Shown here in pieces: positions 37,130 through 45,224 of a stretch of 64,000 nucleotides of DNA (position 1 is the first letter of the stretch; each line of letters begins with the position of its first letter). The translations under genes and the position numbers were made by a program. The stretch is from CAZGUX01 sp964529305 (GTDB taxonomy: Bacteria > Acidobacteriota > Terriglobia > Bryobacterales > Bryobacteraceae). Under the pieces are notes generated by a model that ran no database searches, had not been told where the DNA came from, and saw only the letters and a list, made by a program, of their open reading frames with translations. Location: NCBI GenBank assembly GCA_964529305.1, contig CAZGUX010000276.1:31220-95219 (forward strand), given 5' to 3'.

Positions 37130-37564
37130 ATGTCTCTGTTTAGCTATCCCGCGAAATTCACGGCCGGCAGCGATGGCCGAGTCCTGGTCGAGTTTGTCGA
37201 TCTCGCTCGTGTCGCCACAGACGGCAAGGACGACCGCGAAGCCCTCGAAGAAGCCATGGATGCTCTCGGCTCCGATCTCTCTATCCGCTTGTCCCGCCGT
37301 GAGGAGATCCCAACGCCGTCATCCGCAAAGCGGGGTCAGCGCCTTGTGCCCGTGCCGTTGTGGCTGGCGCCGAAACTCGCGCTGTACCTCGCCATGCGCG
37401 ACCAGCGCGTCAGCAACTCCGAGTTGGCCCGCCGCCTGGGACTCCACGAGCGGGTGATTCGCCGCATGCTCGATCCCGAACATGCCACCAAGGCCGAGAA
37501 GATCCAAGCCGCTCTTGCGGTCCTCGGCAAGCAGATGACCGTCGAAGTCCGCGATGCCGCCTGA
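37130..37564 (+). CDS. hicB: HicB-family antitoxin
   Basis: 144 residues. The N-terminal HicB partial RNase H fold is FSYPAKFTAGSDGRVLVEFVDLARVATDGKDDREALEEAMDAL. The C-terminal helix-turn-helix is SNSELARRLGLHERVIRRMLDPEHATKAEKIQAAL. Antitoxins with such a DNA-binding tail repress their own operon. The ATG at 37130 has AGGAGG in good position just after the hicA stop. Confidence 0.9.
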   Translation: MSLFSYPAKFTAGSDGRVLVEFVDLARVATDGKDDREALEEAMDALGSDLSIRLSRREEIPTPSSAKRGQRLVPVPLWLAPKLALYLAMRDQRVSNSELARRLGLHERVIRRMLDPEHATKAEKIQAALAVLGKQMTVEVRDAA

Positions 37565-37738
37565 GGACGCTCCGCCAGGAGGGCTTTCGTTCACTGTACC
37601 GGGTCGTTTTTTCTCTTACGGTTCTGAGTTCGCTTGATGCTTGACGGCGCGGTAGACTTGGGGCGCCATGAGACCCAGTGCCCAAATCGGTCCGCTGGAT
37701 CGTCCCGCCCTCGGCCGAAGCCGATCAAAGCCAATAGC

Positions 37739-37919
37739 GAACCCAACGTCATCCAATGAAATCAATCACTTCGCCGGAAAAATTGGGTTCGTTTTGCAGC
37801 GAAACACGAACTCGGTCCTCGACCCCGGCGGCCCGCCAAGCCAACCGAACCCAATCGAAACCAATATCATCCAATGGAATCAACCACTTCTCCGAAAGAT
37901 TGGCTTCGTTTTGCAAGCT
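37739..37919. repeat. Two-copy degenerate direct repeat in low-GC intergenic DNA
   Basis: A block at about 37741-37801 and a block at about 37859-37919 share the same order of words: ATCCAATG, AATCAA, CACTTC, then TTCGTTTTGCA. Spacing is 118 bases, with roughly 80% identity by hand. Neither copy encodes a protein. Origin unknown; could be a remnant of a mobile element or a non-coding RNA repeat unit. Confidence 0.7.
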
Positions 37920-37962
37920 TTACTCGGAGGCAAAGATCGGGCGCTTGCCTTGACTTTATTCT

Positions 37963-37980
37963 AAATCTAAAATTAGATTT
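37963..37980. other. AT-rich palindrome next to the convergent gene end
   Basis: Eight-base arms AAATCTAA and TTAGATTT separated by AA. It has no GC stem or clean T-run, so a classical terminator is not certain; it could also be a protein-binding site. TTGACT lies 13 bases upstream on the plus strand. Confidence 0.4.
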
Positions 37981-38001
37981 TATCCAATTAAGACACCCGC
38001 C

Positions 38002-38709
38002 TCAACGGCTCAACGCCTCCAGGATGTGCCGCGCCACCTCGATGCCCAACTCCACCGACCCCTCCGCCCGGTAATGAACATCGGCCGGCAGCGCCAGGTT
38101 CTCCCTCTTCGGCCGGGTCTCGATGAACCGGTGAAGGTCGTTCACCGCGACGTGATTCTCGGCCATCACTTTTTGGGCGGCTGCGTTATACGCGAGGGCG
38201 TCCGCTTCCTTCCGGTTGCGGCTTCCTTCGGGAACGGGCGTCGTCGACGCCCAGATCAGTTTGGCGCCGGTACCCGACAGAATCTTCACCAACTCCCGCA
38301 GGTTGCGCTCGTACTCTTCGATCGGGACCTGCCGCTTCTCGGCTCCTGCCAGATCGTGCAGGCCGAAGTTGAAGTGGATGACCTTCCAGTTGCCGTCGCC
38401 CAGCCAGTACTTCATGTTTTCCAGGCCGTACCGCGTCGTCTTCCCGTTGTCCGGGATGCGGTACACGTTGGCCTTTCCGGCCAGTTGCAGCCGGACCTGC
38501 GGGGTGTAGTACATCGAGATCGAGTCGCCGATCAGCAGAACCCTCGGCAATCCGGCCTCGTCCTTCAACGGCGGGAAGACCGGCATGCGCACGTAACTCG
38601 GAAGCGTCTTGAAGACTTCCGGGACCGTCCACTCGCTTTGCGCGCGCAAGCCGCCCGCGGCCAGCAAGGTCACAGCAATGGTCGCGGTAATGTGGGTTCT
38701 CAGGGTCAT
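38002..38709 (-). CDS. Secreted SGNH/GDSL-family hydrolase
   Basis: 235 residues with a signal peptide (ITATIAVTLLAAGGLRAQ). SGNH blocks are LLIGDSISMYY (Ser, block I), the FNFGLHDLAG block with its Asn-equivalent region, and DVHYRAEGS, the Asp-His pair, near the C-terminus. Such enzymes deacetylate or cleave esters on polysaccharides. It is the last gene of an apparent operon (TonB receptor, Asp-box protein, HisD-family enzyme, SGNH), starting 3 bases after the HisD-like stop; an esterase removing side groups from an imported glycan would fit. Confidence 0.88.
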   Translation of the reverse strand: MTLRTHITATIAVTLLAAGGLRAQSEWTVPEVFKTLPSYVRMPVFPPLKDEAGLPRVLLIGDSISMYYTPQVRLQLAGKANVYRIPDNGKTTRYGLENMKYWLGDGNWKVIHFNFGLHDLAGAEKRQVPIEEYERNLRELVKILSGTGAKLIWASTTPVPEGSRNRKEADALAYNAAAQKVMAENHVAVNDLHRFIETRPKRENLALPADVHYRAEGSVELGIEVARHILEALSR

Positions 38710-38712
38710 CGG

Positions 38713-39990
38713 CTACTCACGTTCGGTCGCATACCGTTCGATCCGCACCCGCGCCGTGATCGCGTGCGCGAGCATGTTCTCGAGGATGCACTGGCGTTCG
38801 GTCACCTCCGCCGTCTCGACGCTCGCCTCGGCGGTCATGCGCTGGTAGGTACAGGTCTTCAGGAACTTGCCCACCCATACGCCCCCGGTGTAGCGCGCGG
38901 CCCTGCTGGTCGGCAGGATGTGGTTCGTCCCGATCGTCTTGTCGCCGTAGGCCACCGTGGTCTCCTCGCCGATGAAAAGAGATCCGTAGTTGGTGAGCCG
39001 TCCAAAGAAGAAATCGATGTTGCCAACGTGCAACTCGAGATGTTCCGGCGCGTAGCGATCGCTCAATCGGGCCGCCTCTTCTTCGTCGTCCGCGACATAG
39101 ACGATACCGTGGTCGCGCCACGACAGGCTGGCCACATCCCGGGTTGGCAGCACGCTCAGTTGCTTCTCCACCTCGGCGATAGTGCGCTGTGCGAAGTCCT
39201 CGCTCAGGCAGATCAGGCACACTCCGCTGTTCGGGTCGTGCTCCGCCTGCCCGAGCAGGTCGCACGCCACCAGGGCGGGATCCGCGCGGTCGTCGGCGAT
39301 GATCAGAATCTCGGTCGGCCCGGCGAGCAGATCGATGCCGCACCGCCCGAACAACTGCCGCTTGGCCTCCGCCACAAAGCGGTTGCCGGCGCCGCACAGT
39401 ACGTCCACCGGTTCCACGCCGTCGAGGCCGAAGGCCATCAGCGCCAGCGCCGGGACGCCTCCCAGCACAAAGATGGCGTCAGCTCCCGCCTTGCTGATCG
39501 CGTTGATAGTGGCCGGATAGTAGCCCTGACCTTTCACCGGAGGCGTGCACGCCACCACGTGCTTCACGCCCGCTACCTTGGCCGGGATGATGCTCATCTG
39601 CGCCGAGCCGAACATCGGATACCGGCCTCCAGGGATATAGCTTCCGACACCATTCACCGGGATGTGCCGGTGGCCGAGGATCACGCCTGGACGGATTTCG
39701 ACTTCGAGCGGCAACAGAGTGGTGAGCTGAGCATGCGCGAAGCGGCGCACGTTGCCCTGGCAGTAGTCGGTGTCGCGGATCCCCTGCTCGGACACCTGCG
39801 AGATTGCGCGCTCGATCTCCGCCGCCGAAAGCCGGAACCCGGCGGGATCCCAGTCGTCGAACTGCCGGCTGTACCGCCGCACGGCGTCCATGCCGTTCTT
39901 CTCCAGATCCGCCAGCATTCGGGAGACGGTGGCGGCGGTCTCCTGGTCGTTCTCGAACAGCCGCTGCACACCCGGTTTCACGATCTTCAT
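38713..39990 (-). CDS. Histidinol dehydrogenase-family enzyme (HisD/HpsN-like)
   Basis: 425 residues. Core HisD residues are present: the Glu-His pair in YAPEHLELHV and the second His in NHILPTSRAA. Segments VNGVGSYIPGGRYPMFGSAQMS, LCGAGNRFVAEAKRQLFG and AGPTEILIIADD are typical of the wider family. The N-terminal and nucleotide regions look closer to sulfolactate or sulfopropanediol dehydrogenases (HpsN) than to biosynthetic HisD, and no other his genes are nearby. It probably oxidises an alcohol to an acid in two NAD-linked steps. Being in a TonB-led operon supports a catabolic role. Confidence 0.82.
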   Translation of the reverse strand: MKIVKPGVQRLFENDQETAATVSRMLADLEKNGMDAVRRYSRQFDDWDPAGFRLSAAEIERAISQVSEQGIRDTDYCQGNVRRFAHAQLTTLLPLEVEIRPGVILGHRHIPVNGVGSYIPGGRYPMFGSAQMSIIPAKVAGVKHVVACTPPVKGQGYYPATINAISKAGADAIFVLGGVPALALMAFGLDGVEPVDVLCGAGNRFVAEAKRQLFGRCGIDLLAGPTEILIIADDRADPALVACDLLGQAEHDPNSGVCLICLSEDFAQRTIAEVEKQLSVLPTRDVASLSWRDHGIVYVADDEEEAARLSDRYAPEHLELHVGNIDFFFGRLTNYGSLFIGEETTVAYGDKTIGTNHILPTSRAARYTGGVWVGKFLKTCTYQRMTAEASVETAEVTERQCILENMLAHAITARVRIERYATERE

Positions 39991-40087
39991 GCGCGCTCCA
40001 TCGATGACACCCTTCCCTCAGGCGCCTGGGGACAGTATGGCGCAATTTGGGTGCCGGCGCTTCCGTTTGCCGGTGCGGAAATCGGGG

Positions 40088-41149
40088 TCAGTGCAGCCGT
40101 TTGGTTTCGATCGACTGGCGGGCTTCCCACGCCGCCAGAACGGATCCATCCTCGAGCGCCACCAGGCTGACGAACCCGCCTTCGGGCGCCAGCACCGCCG
40201 GCCCCGCGCTCGTCGGGCTCAGCAGCTCCAGGGAGCCCTGCCTCGTCCAGGCGAGGTACGTACCCTGTTTCCCACGGGCGAGTGCTACGTCCTTTCCGGC
40301 GCCTACCCGCTTCTCGGGCTTGCCCGGCTCGGCCAGGTAGATCTCTCCTTCACGGCGCCAGGCCGAAACCGCCTGCCCGCCCGTGACCGCGAACCCGCCA
40401 CCATCCATCGGGCACGCGTTCAGCTTCCACGTGCCGGCGCCCTGCTTCGCGGCCGGGCTGAAGTGAACGCCGTCGGTCGAACTCGCGATGTAGAGATCCC
40501 GCGAACCCTCCATCACGTTCCGCCACATCACCCAGATCCGCCCCGACTCGTCGATCGTCAGCCCCGGATGGCAGCACTGGCAGATCGTCCCCGCCGGCGA
40601 GGCGTAGACCTCGACGTTTCGCGACCACGTCAGCCCGCCGTCCGCCGATCGCGACCCGAACAGGCGCATTCCCTTCACCCGAAGATCCAGCCACACCGCG
40701 AACAGCGAACTGTCGCGCCCCGCCGCCATTGCGTGCAGCCCTTCGCGCGCGGCTCCGGGAACATCGTTGATCACCGCGGCCCGCTTCCACGTTTTGCCTC
40801 GGTCGGTCGAGCGCCACGTGACCAGGTTCCCGTTCTCCGGCAGCCCGTGCGCGTGTGGGCCTGCGGCTTTCCGCACTGCCCCGATTGCGCTGATCACGAT
40901 CGCGTCTTTCAGGACCGCAACCCTCGGCCCGCGATGTCTCCCCAGCGCCAGCGCGCCCTCTTCGCCCACCTTCACCGGGGCCGAAAACGTGCGGCCCTCA
41001 TCCGTCGACGACGCGAAGTAGACCGACGATCCTCCTCCGAACGTCATCGCCACCAGGCCGTGGCCCGAGGCGAGTTGCGGCTGGCGATAGGGAACATCGG
41101 CTGTGGGCGAGATGCTCGCGGCCATCAGCAGGACAGCGGATAGCAACAT
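40088..41149 (-). CDS. Secreted Asp-box (sialidase-fold) protein
   Basis: 353 residues with a short signal peptide (MLLSAVLLMAASISP). Three Asp boxes mark the propeller: SSTDEGRTF, STDRGKTW and SADGGLTW. Also present are SSVYFASSTDEG and CQCCHPGLTIDESGRIWVMWRN. The CQCC cluster near the middle is unusual for the family and could be metal-binding. It starts 10 bases after the TonB receptor stop and precedes the HisD-family gene by 97 bases. Probably binds or cleaves a glycan; true sialidase activity is not shown by the sequence. Confidence 0.8.
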   Translation of the reverse strand: MLLSAVLLMAASISPTADVPYRQPQLASGHGLVAMTFGGGSSVYFASSTDEGRTFSAPVKVGEEGALALGRHRGPRVAVLKDAIVISAIGAVRKAAGPHAHGLPENGNLVTWRSTDRGKTWKRAAVINDVPGAAREGLHAMAAGRDSSLFAVWLDLRVKGMRLFGSRSADGGLTWSRNVEVYASPAGTICQCCHPGLTIDESGRIWVMWRNVMEGSRDLYIASSTDGVHFSPAAKQGAGTWKLNACPMDGGGFAVTGGQAVSAWRREGEIYLAEPGKPEKRVGAGKDVALARGKQGTYLAWTRQGSLELLSPTSAGPAVLAPEGGFVSLVALEDGSVLAAWEARQSIETKRLH

Positions 41150-41159
41150 GGTTCTCCTT

Positions 41160-43967
41160 CTAGAAACTCACCCGCAGCGCCAACTGCAGCGACCGCGGAT
41201 CGTTCACGGCCGTGATCTGGCCGAAGCTGGCGGACGGGTTGGTCGGATAGGCGCCCGTGCCGAACACGCCGTTCCGGGTCAGGTTGTTCCGATGGTTGAG
41301 AGCGTTGAACGCTTCGGCCATCGCCTCGAGGCGAACCCCTTCGGTGATGGTAAACTTCCGGCTGACGCGCATGCTCACGCTGAAGAAATCCGAGCCCGCG
41401 CCGGCGTTCCGTTGCAGGTACTCCCCGTTCACCAGGGGCCGGCCCGTCGTGCCCTGAATCGTGGTGGCTCCGGTTGTGATGTTCTGCGGCAAGGTCGAGT
41501 AAAACTGGAGCATACCACTCAACTGAAATCCGTGAGTGAGGTGCTGCCAGGCGTTGTTCGCCCGTCCGGAGGGCGTCTGGATGGCGCCGTTGAAGACCAC
41601 CCGGTGACGCTGGTCATCGTCCGAGCGGCCGTAATCGCGCCACAGGTTGGTCGGGTCGATCGGCGAGCTGAAGAAGAACTCACCCACATTGTTGTTGCTC
41701 TTGCTGTACGCGTACGAGATCCGGTAGCTTCCCCATCGCGAGGGCCGCTGAAGAAACGACAGGTGCAGCGCGTCGTAGTGCGAGTCGGCCGATGAGGAAT
41801 ACTGGCTGTTGTTCGCGTAGTTGGGGTTGGGGCGGCACCCGTTGTTGCCGCCCGCCGCGACGCATGCCGGCACGTTCTGGTTGATCGCCACGATCAGCCG
41901 CAGTCCCCGCAATCGCTGGTAGCCCGCGCTGAACGCGCTGCGCGCGCCCACCTGCTGCTCGATTTCGAAGTTCCCCTGCTGGGAATAGGCGTTCTGCATC
42001 CGCGGATCCATCGTCGTGAAGTTGGCGAGGCCGGTGGAGGGCAGTGCCGTCAGAAGATTCGGGAACGTGGGCGCGCCGGTCTGCGCCGGCGACAGGCTGA
42101 CGCTCACCTGACTGGTTGAAGTGATCGTCGTCGTGTTGTTGCTCGACAGCAGAGCGTTGGCGAGCGCCCGCAGCGGAACCCGGTCGTAGAAAAGCCCAAA
42201 ACCGCCCCGAAGTACGGTCCGCCGCGAGGCGAAGGGTGACCACGCGAATCCTGCCCGCGGCGAGACGTTGTTCCGATCGGTGGCGATCGTGTCCAGAAAC
42301 TGCAGGTCGTAGCGCAGGCCCCCGTTCAGCGTCAACGTTGGCGTGACCTTCCATTCGTCCTGCAGATAGAACCCGACGTTCGGGTTCGTCTGGGGAACGA
42401 TGCTGTTGCCGAATGTCTGGGTATAACCGGCGTTGTTATAGGCGCCGGAAAGGAAGTTGGCCAGCGACGAGAATGCGTAGCTGCCTCGAACCTGCCGCGG
42501 GAATGTGATGGTGCAATCGTTGAAAAGGAAGTTGACGCCCGCTCGCACCGCGTGCGCGCCCGCCTGGTGGGAGAGGTTGTTCACCACCTCGTACAGGTTG
42601 TTCAGCCGGCCCGCCGGGGAGGTGGACAGGCGGCCGAACGAGGCGACGCCCGAGACGCTGACCGACGGTCCCACCGGATCGCTCGGCAGCGCCAGCAGGT
42701 CGCCGCGCGTGAACTGTCCCCGGGTTTCGTTCACCGTCCTCGGCGAAAGGGCCAGGATGTTGCTGACGGCAATGGTGTGGTCCGCGTTGTCGAGCCCCGA
42801 CGAGGCAGTGGCCGCGCTCAGGGCGCCGGCGCCTCGTGAGTTCGAGCTGTTCACGTCGTACAGGCTGTAGCGGATCGTGAACTGGTCCCGGGAGGTGAAC
42901 TGATGGTCGATCTTCGCCAGCACGTTGCTCATGTGAACCGGATTCGGGTAGATCCCGGTCGAGATCCGCGCGCCCTGGTAGCCGGCGGCGTCCAGCCGCG
43001 AGTTGATCGCCGCTACATTTGCCGGGGAGATCGTGATCAACCCGCTCTGATTGAGCTGCCTCTGCTCGAAGTTCCCGAAGAAGAACGTCCGGTCCCGAAC
43101 CAGCGGCCCGCCGGCGCTGGCGCCGTATTGCGCCTGGGTCGACGGAAGCTTGTTGTTGGAAAGCGGGTTCGCCGCATTGAACCGCTGGTTCCGGAAATAG
43201 CCGTACAAATCGCCGTGCAGATCGTTGGTGCCGCTCTTCGTCACGACGTTGATGTATCCGCTCAGGGCGCGGCCCAACTCAGCCTGGCCTCCGGAAGTAA
43301 CCACCTGGAACTCATGAACCGTGTCCAGGCCATAGAACACGCCGCTCAATCCGGCCGCATCGTCATTGGCGGAGAGTCCGTCGACGATGAAGTTGTTCGA
43401 GAAGTTGCGTTGGCTCCCCACCGAGATGCCCTGGCCCGGCACGGCCGAGGTCTCGGCAAACAGCTGGTTACTGCCGGTGTTGGTGGGAGAAACTCCGGGC
43501 ACCAGCAGAGCCAGGTCAAGGAAGTTCCGGCCGTTCATCGGGAGGTTTTGAATCTCCGGTTGCGACACCGTCCCGGCAATCTGGCTGCGCGCCGCTTCCA
43601 GCACCGCGGCATCGCCGGCCACGTTGACGCTTGTCTCCTCCGTCTTCACCGATAGCGAAAACACCAGATCGTAGGCGCCCCCCACATTGACGCTCAAGCG
43701 CCGTACCGCCGCGGCGAAGCCAGGTTGCCGGACCGTGATCTCGTAGGAGCCGACCTTGAGGTAGGCGAAACGGAAGCGGCCGTCCCGGTCCGTCATCCCC
43801 GAAGCCGTGAAGTTCGTATCGACATTGCGGGCGGCGACAATCGCCCCTTGGACCACCGAGTTACTGGCATCCAGCACTCGTCCGCTTACGCTCGCGTGGT
43901 GCAAGGTCTCCTGCGCCCACACGCCGCCTGCAAGCGCGACCAGTGAAAGCATCGCAGTTCGAAACAT
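41160..43967 (-). CDS. TonB-dependent receptor with N-terminal carboxypeptidase-regulatory-like domain
   Basis: 935 residues from the ATG at 43967, chosen over an upstream start because it directly opens a signal peptide (FRTAMLSLVALAGGVWAQ) and has GAGAGG upstream. The regulatory beta-sandwich covers about residues 25-105 (ASVSGRVLDASNSVVQGAIVAARN, LKVGSYEITVRQPGF). The plug follows (PEIQNLPMNGRNFLDLALLVPGV) and then the barrel, ending LQLALRVSF with a terminal Phe. It heads the operon with the Asp-box, HisD-family and SGNH genes. Compared with the first receptor it lacks the shared promoter block. Confidence 0.9.
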   Translation of the reverse strand: MFRTAMLSLVALAGGVWAQETLHHASVSGRVLDASNSVVQGAIVAARNVDTNFTASGMTDRDGRFRFAYLKVGSYEITVRQPGFAAAVRRLSVNVGGAYDLVFSLSVKTEETSVNVAGDAAVLEAARSQIAGTVSQPEIQNLPMNGRNFLDLALLVPGVSPTNTGSNQLFAETSAVPGQGISVGSQRNFSNNFIVDGLSANDDAAGLSGVFYGLDTVHEFQVVTSGGQAELGRALSGYINVVTKSGTNDLHGDLYGYFRNQRFNAANPLSNNKLPSTQAQYGASAGGPLVRDRTFFFGNFEQRQLNQSGLITISPANVAAINSRLDAAGYQGARISTGIYPNPVHMSNVLAKIDHQFTSRDQFTIRYSLYDVNSSNSRGAGALSAATASSGLDNADHTIAVSNILALSPRTVNETRGQFTRGDLLALPSDPVGPSVSVSGVASFGRLSTSPAGRLNNLYEVVNNLSHQAGAHAVRAGVNFLFNDCTITFPRQVRGSYAFSSLANFLSGAYNNAGYTQTFGNSIVPQTNPNVGFYLQDEWKVTPTLTLNGGLRYDLQFLDTIATDRNNVSPRAGFAWSPFASRRTVLRGGFGLFYDRVPLRALANALLSSNNTTTITSTSQVSVSLSPAQTGAPTFPNLLTALPSTGLANFTTMDPRMQNAYSQQGNFEIEQQVGARSAFSAGYQRLRGLRLIVAINQNVPACVAAGGNNGCRPNPNYANNSQYSSSADSHYDALHLSFLQRPSRWGSYRISYAYSKSNNNVGEFFFSSPIDPTNLWRDYGRSDDDQRHRVVFNGAIQTPSGRANNAWQHLTHGFQLSGMLQFYSTLPQNITTGATTIQGTTGRPLVNGEYLQRNAGAGSDFFSVSMRVSRKFTITEGVRLEAMAEAFNALNHRNNLTRNGVFGTGAYPTNPSASFGQITAVNDPRSLQLALRVSF

Positions 43968-44083
43968 GAAACCTCTCTTGAATTCGGACACGCGGCTTTA
44001 CGCCGCTCCTCGGTTTAACCTTCTACCGCGCGCCGGAACCCAGCCGTACTCGCTGGACTCCGCCCCGCGGCTGTGGATCAATG

Positions 44084-44464
44084 TCAGACAGAGAGAGCAG
44101 GAGGACCGCGCTTTTGCCCCGCGCGGCTGAAGGAAATTCGGTACCGGGCTTCGGTCTGTTCCGTGGCGGCAGGATGACTGGCGAGGGGCGCAAAGTAGAA
44201 TCCTGACGGGCTCAGATCACACAGCGTGCCGGCCGCCGGGGCCGCTCCGCCTTTGGGGAACTGGGGACACTTGGCGCGCGCCTCTTCCATCACCGCTCCG
44301 GAAGGCCGCTCCATGTCGTCGAACGTGCCCATCGACGAGCAGTGGTGAGCGCCATCCCGCTTGCAGCACTCGGGAAGCGTATTCTTGGACTTCGCGATCA
44401 GAGCCGGCGAGATCAGCGGGAAGCCGAGGACCGCCAGCAGCAGGATCGCGAACGCGCGCCGCAT
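44084..44464 (-). CDS. Small secreted Cys/His-containing protein of unknown function
   Basis: 126 residues from the ATG at 44464, with a signal peptide (AFAILLLAVLGFPLISPAL). The mature part has a compact CCKRDGAHHCSSM motif that could bind a metal, and a downstream Cys in ARAKCPQFP. Similar short proteins appear in Solibacter-type genomes, but I know no function. It lies 54 bases after a YkgJ-type cysteine-cluster gene on the same strand, which may hint at a shared metal theme. Confidence 0.65.
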   Translation of the reverse strand: MRRAFAILLLAVLGFPLISPALIAKSKNTLPECCKRDGAHHCSSMGTFDDMERPSGAVMEEARAKCPQFPKGGAAPAAGTLCDLSPSGFYFAPLASHPAATEQTEARYRISFSRAGQKRGPPALSV

Positions 44465-44518
44465 TGGCTGATTGTACGTCAACTTTCGCAGAGCCCGCGT
44501 AAACAAATCGACAGCTGT

Positions 44519-45061
44519 CTACGGACGTGAAGCGCCGGGCTCCCTGCCAGGCGGGGGATGGTACCCGACCAGATGCTTGTAGGCCTCCAAGGCATTGTAG
44601 ACAATCGGGCACAGCGAGGCCCATCGGCACAACGACGAAACCCGGCCTCCGAGCGAGTGAGTACCGGGGGCCACGTGCGGGAAATCGCGGCAGGGTTTGG
44701 GGCGGGCTTCGTAGATCGCGCAGAGATTCCCTTCGAGAAAGACGCAGCCCTCCTTTGAACTCCTGAGAATCAGAGTCGCCGGCGCGTCCGGATCGGGAAG
44801 CGTGTATTGCTGAATCACTTCGCGGGGAGTCAGGTCCAACCGGCGCGCGATGGCGTCAATCTCCGGACGGCTCACGGGCACCACGGAATTGCGGCAGCAA
44901 TTTGCACAGGATTTGCAGTCGATGTGCTCCTGAATCTCCTGTGCCAGGATGTGGAACGGTTCGATTGGACGGTGATGAGCCGATAGATATCGGCGGAATT
45001 CCTGGTTCTCGGCTGTCTTGCTTTCGCCCAGCCGCCGGACCTCCGCCAAATCCGTGATCAC
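44519..45061 (-). CDS. YkgJ-family cysteine-cluster protein (Zn/Fe-binding)
   Basis: 180 residues. Contains the YkgJ/CxxCxxCC cluster: DCKSCANCCRNSVV, then GCVFLEGNLCAIYEARPKPCRDFP, a set of Cys residues thought to hold zinc or an iron-sulfur centre. The family is widespread but its reaction is unknown. No signal peptide. The ATG at 45061 opens MITDLAEVRRLG. Confidence 0.88.
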   Translation of the reverse strand: MITDLAEVRRLGESKTAENQEFRRYLSAHHRPIEPFHILAQEIQEHIDCKSCANCCRNSVVPVSRPEIDAIARRLDLTPREVIQQYTLPDPDAPATLILRSSKEGCVFLEGNLCAIYEARPKPCRDFPHVAPGTHSLGGRVSSLCRWASLCPIVYNALEAYKHLVGYHPPPGREPGASRP

Positions 45062-45224
45062 TGCCGTTTAGCATACGTCCGCGTGCCGCGCGAAGGGAAG
45101 GGCTCCTGCCTGGGCGGCCGGAGGAAGGATCTGGAAGGGCCTGTGGACTTGACGGCGTCCGCACGCCCGGGAGACCTGGCCGCTAACCTCGGAAATCCAA
45201 ATCTGGTAGCATTTGTTTTCCCAT

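Larger units (their letters stand above)
37565..38001. other. 437-base gene-free stretch, AT-richer than surroundings
   Basis: No convincing coding frame on either strand. The right two thirds (about 37735-37995) are visibly lower in GC than the rest of the window. They contain a degenerate direct repeat and a palindrome, listed separately. It lies between hicB (plus) and the convergent SGNH gene (minus). Confidence 0.7.

Noticed and set aside
37565..38001. Possible CRISPR or phage attachment site in the repeat-bearing gap
   Set aside because: Only two degenerate copies with no regular spacers; no integrase or cas gene in the window and no duplicated tRNA end.
38713..39990. Assignment as biosynthetic hisD
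   Set aside because: No other histidine genes nearby, TonB-led operon context, and HpsN-like sequence features; the family name is kept without the gene symbol.
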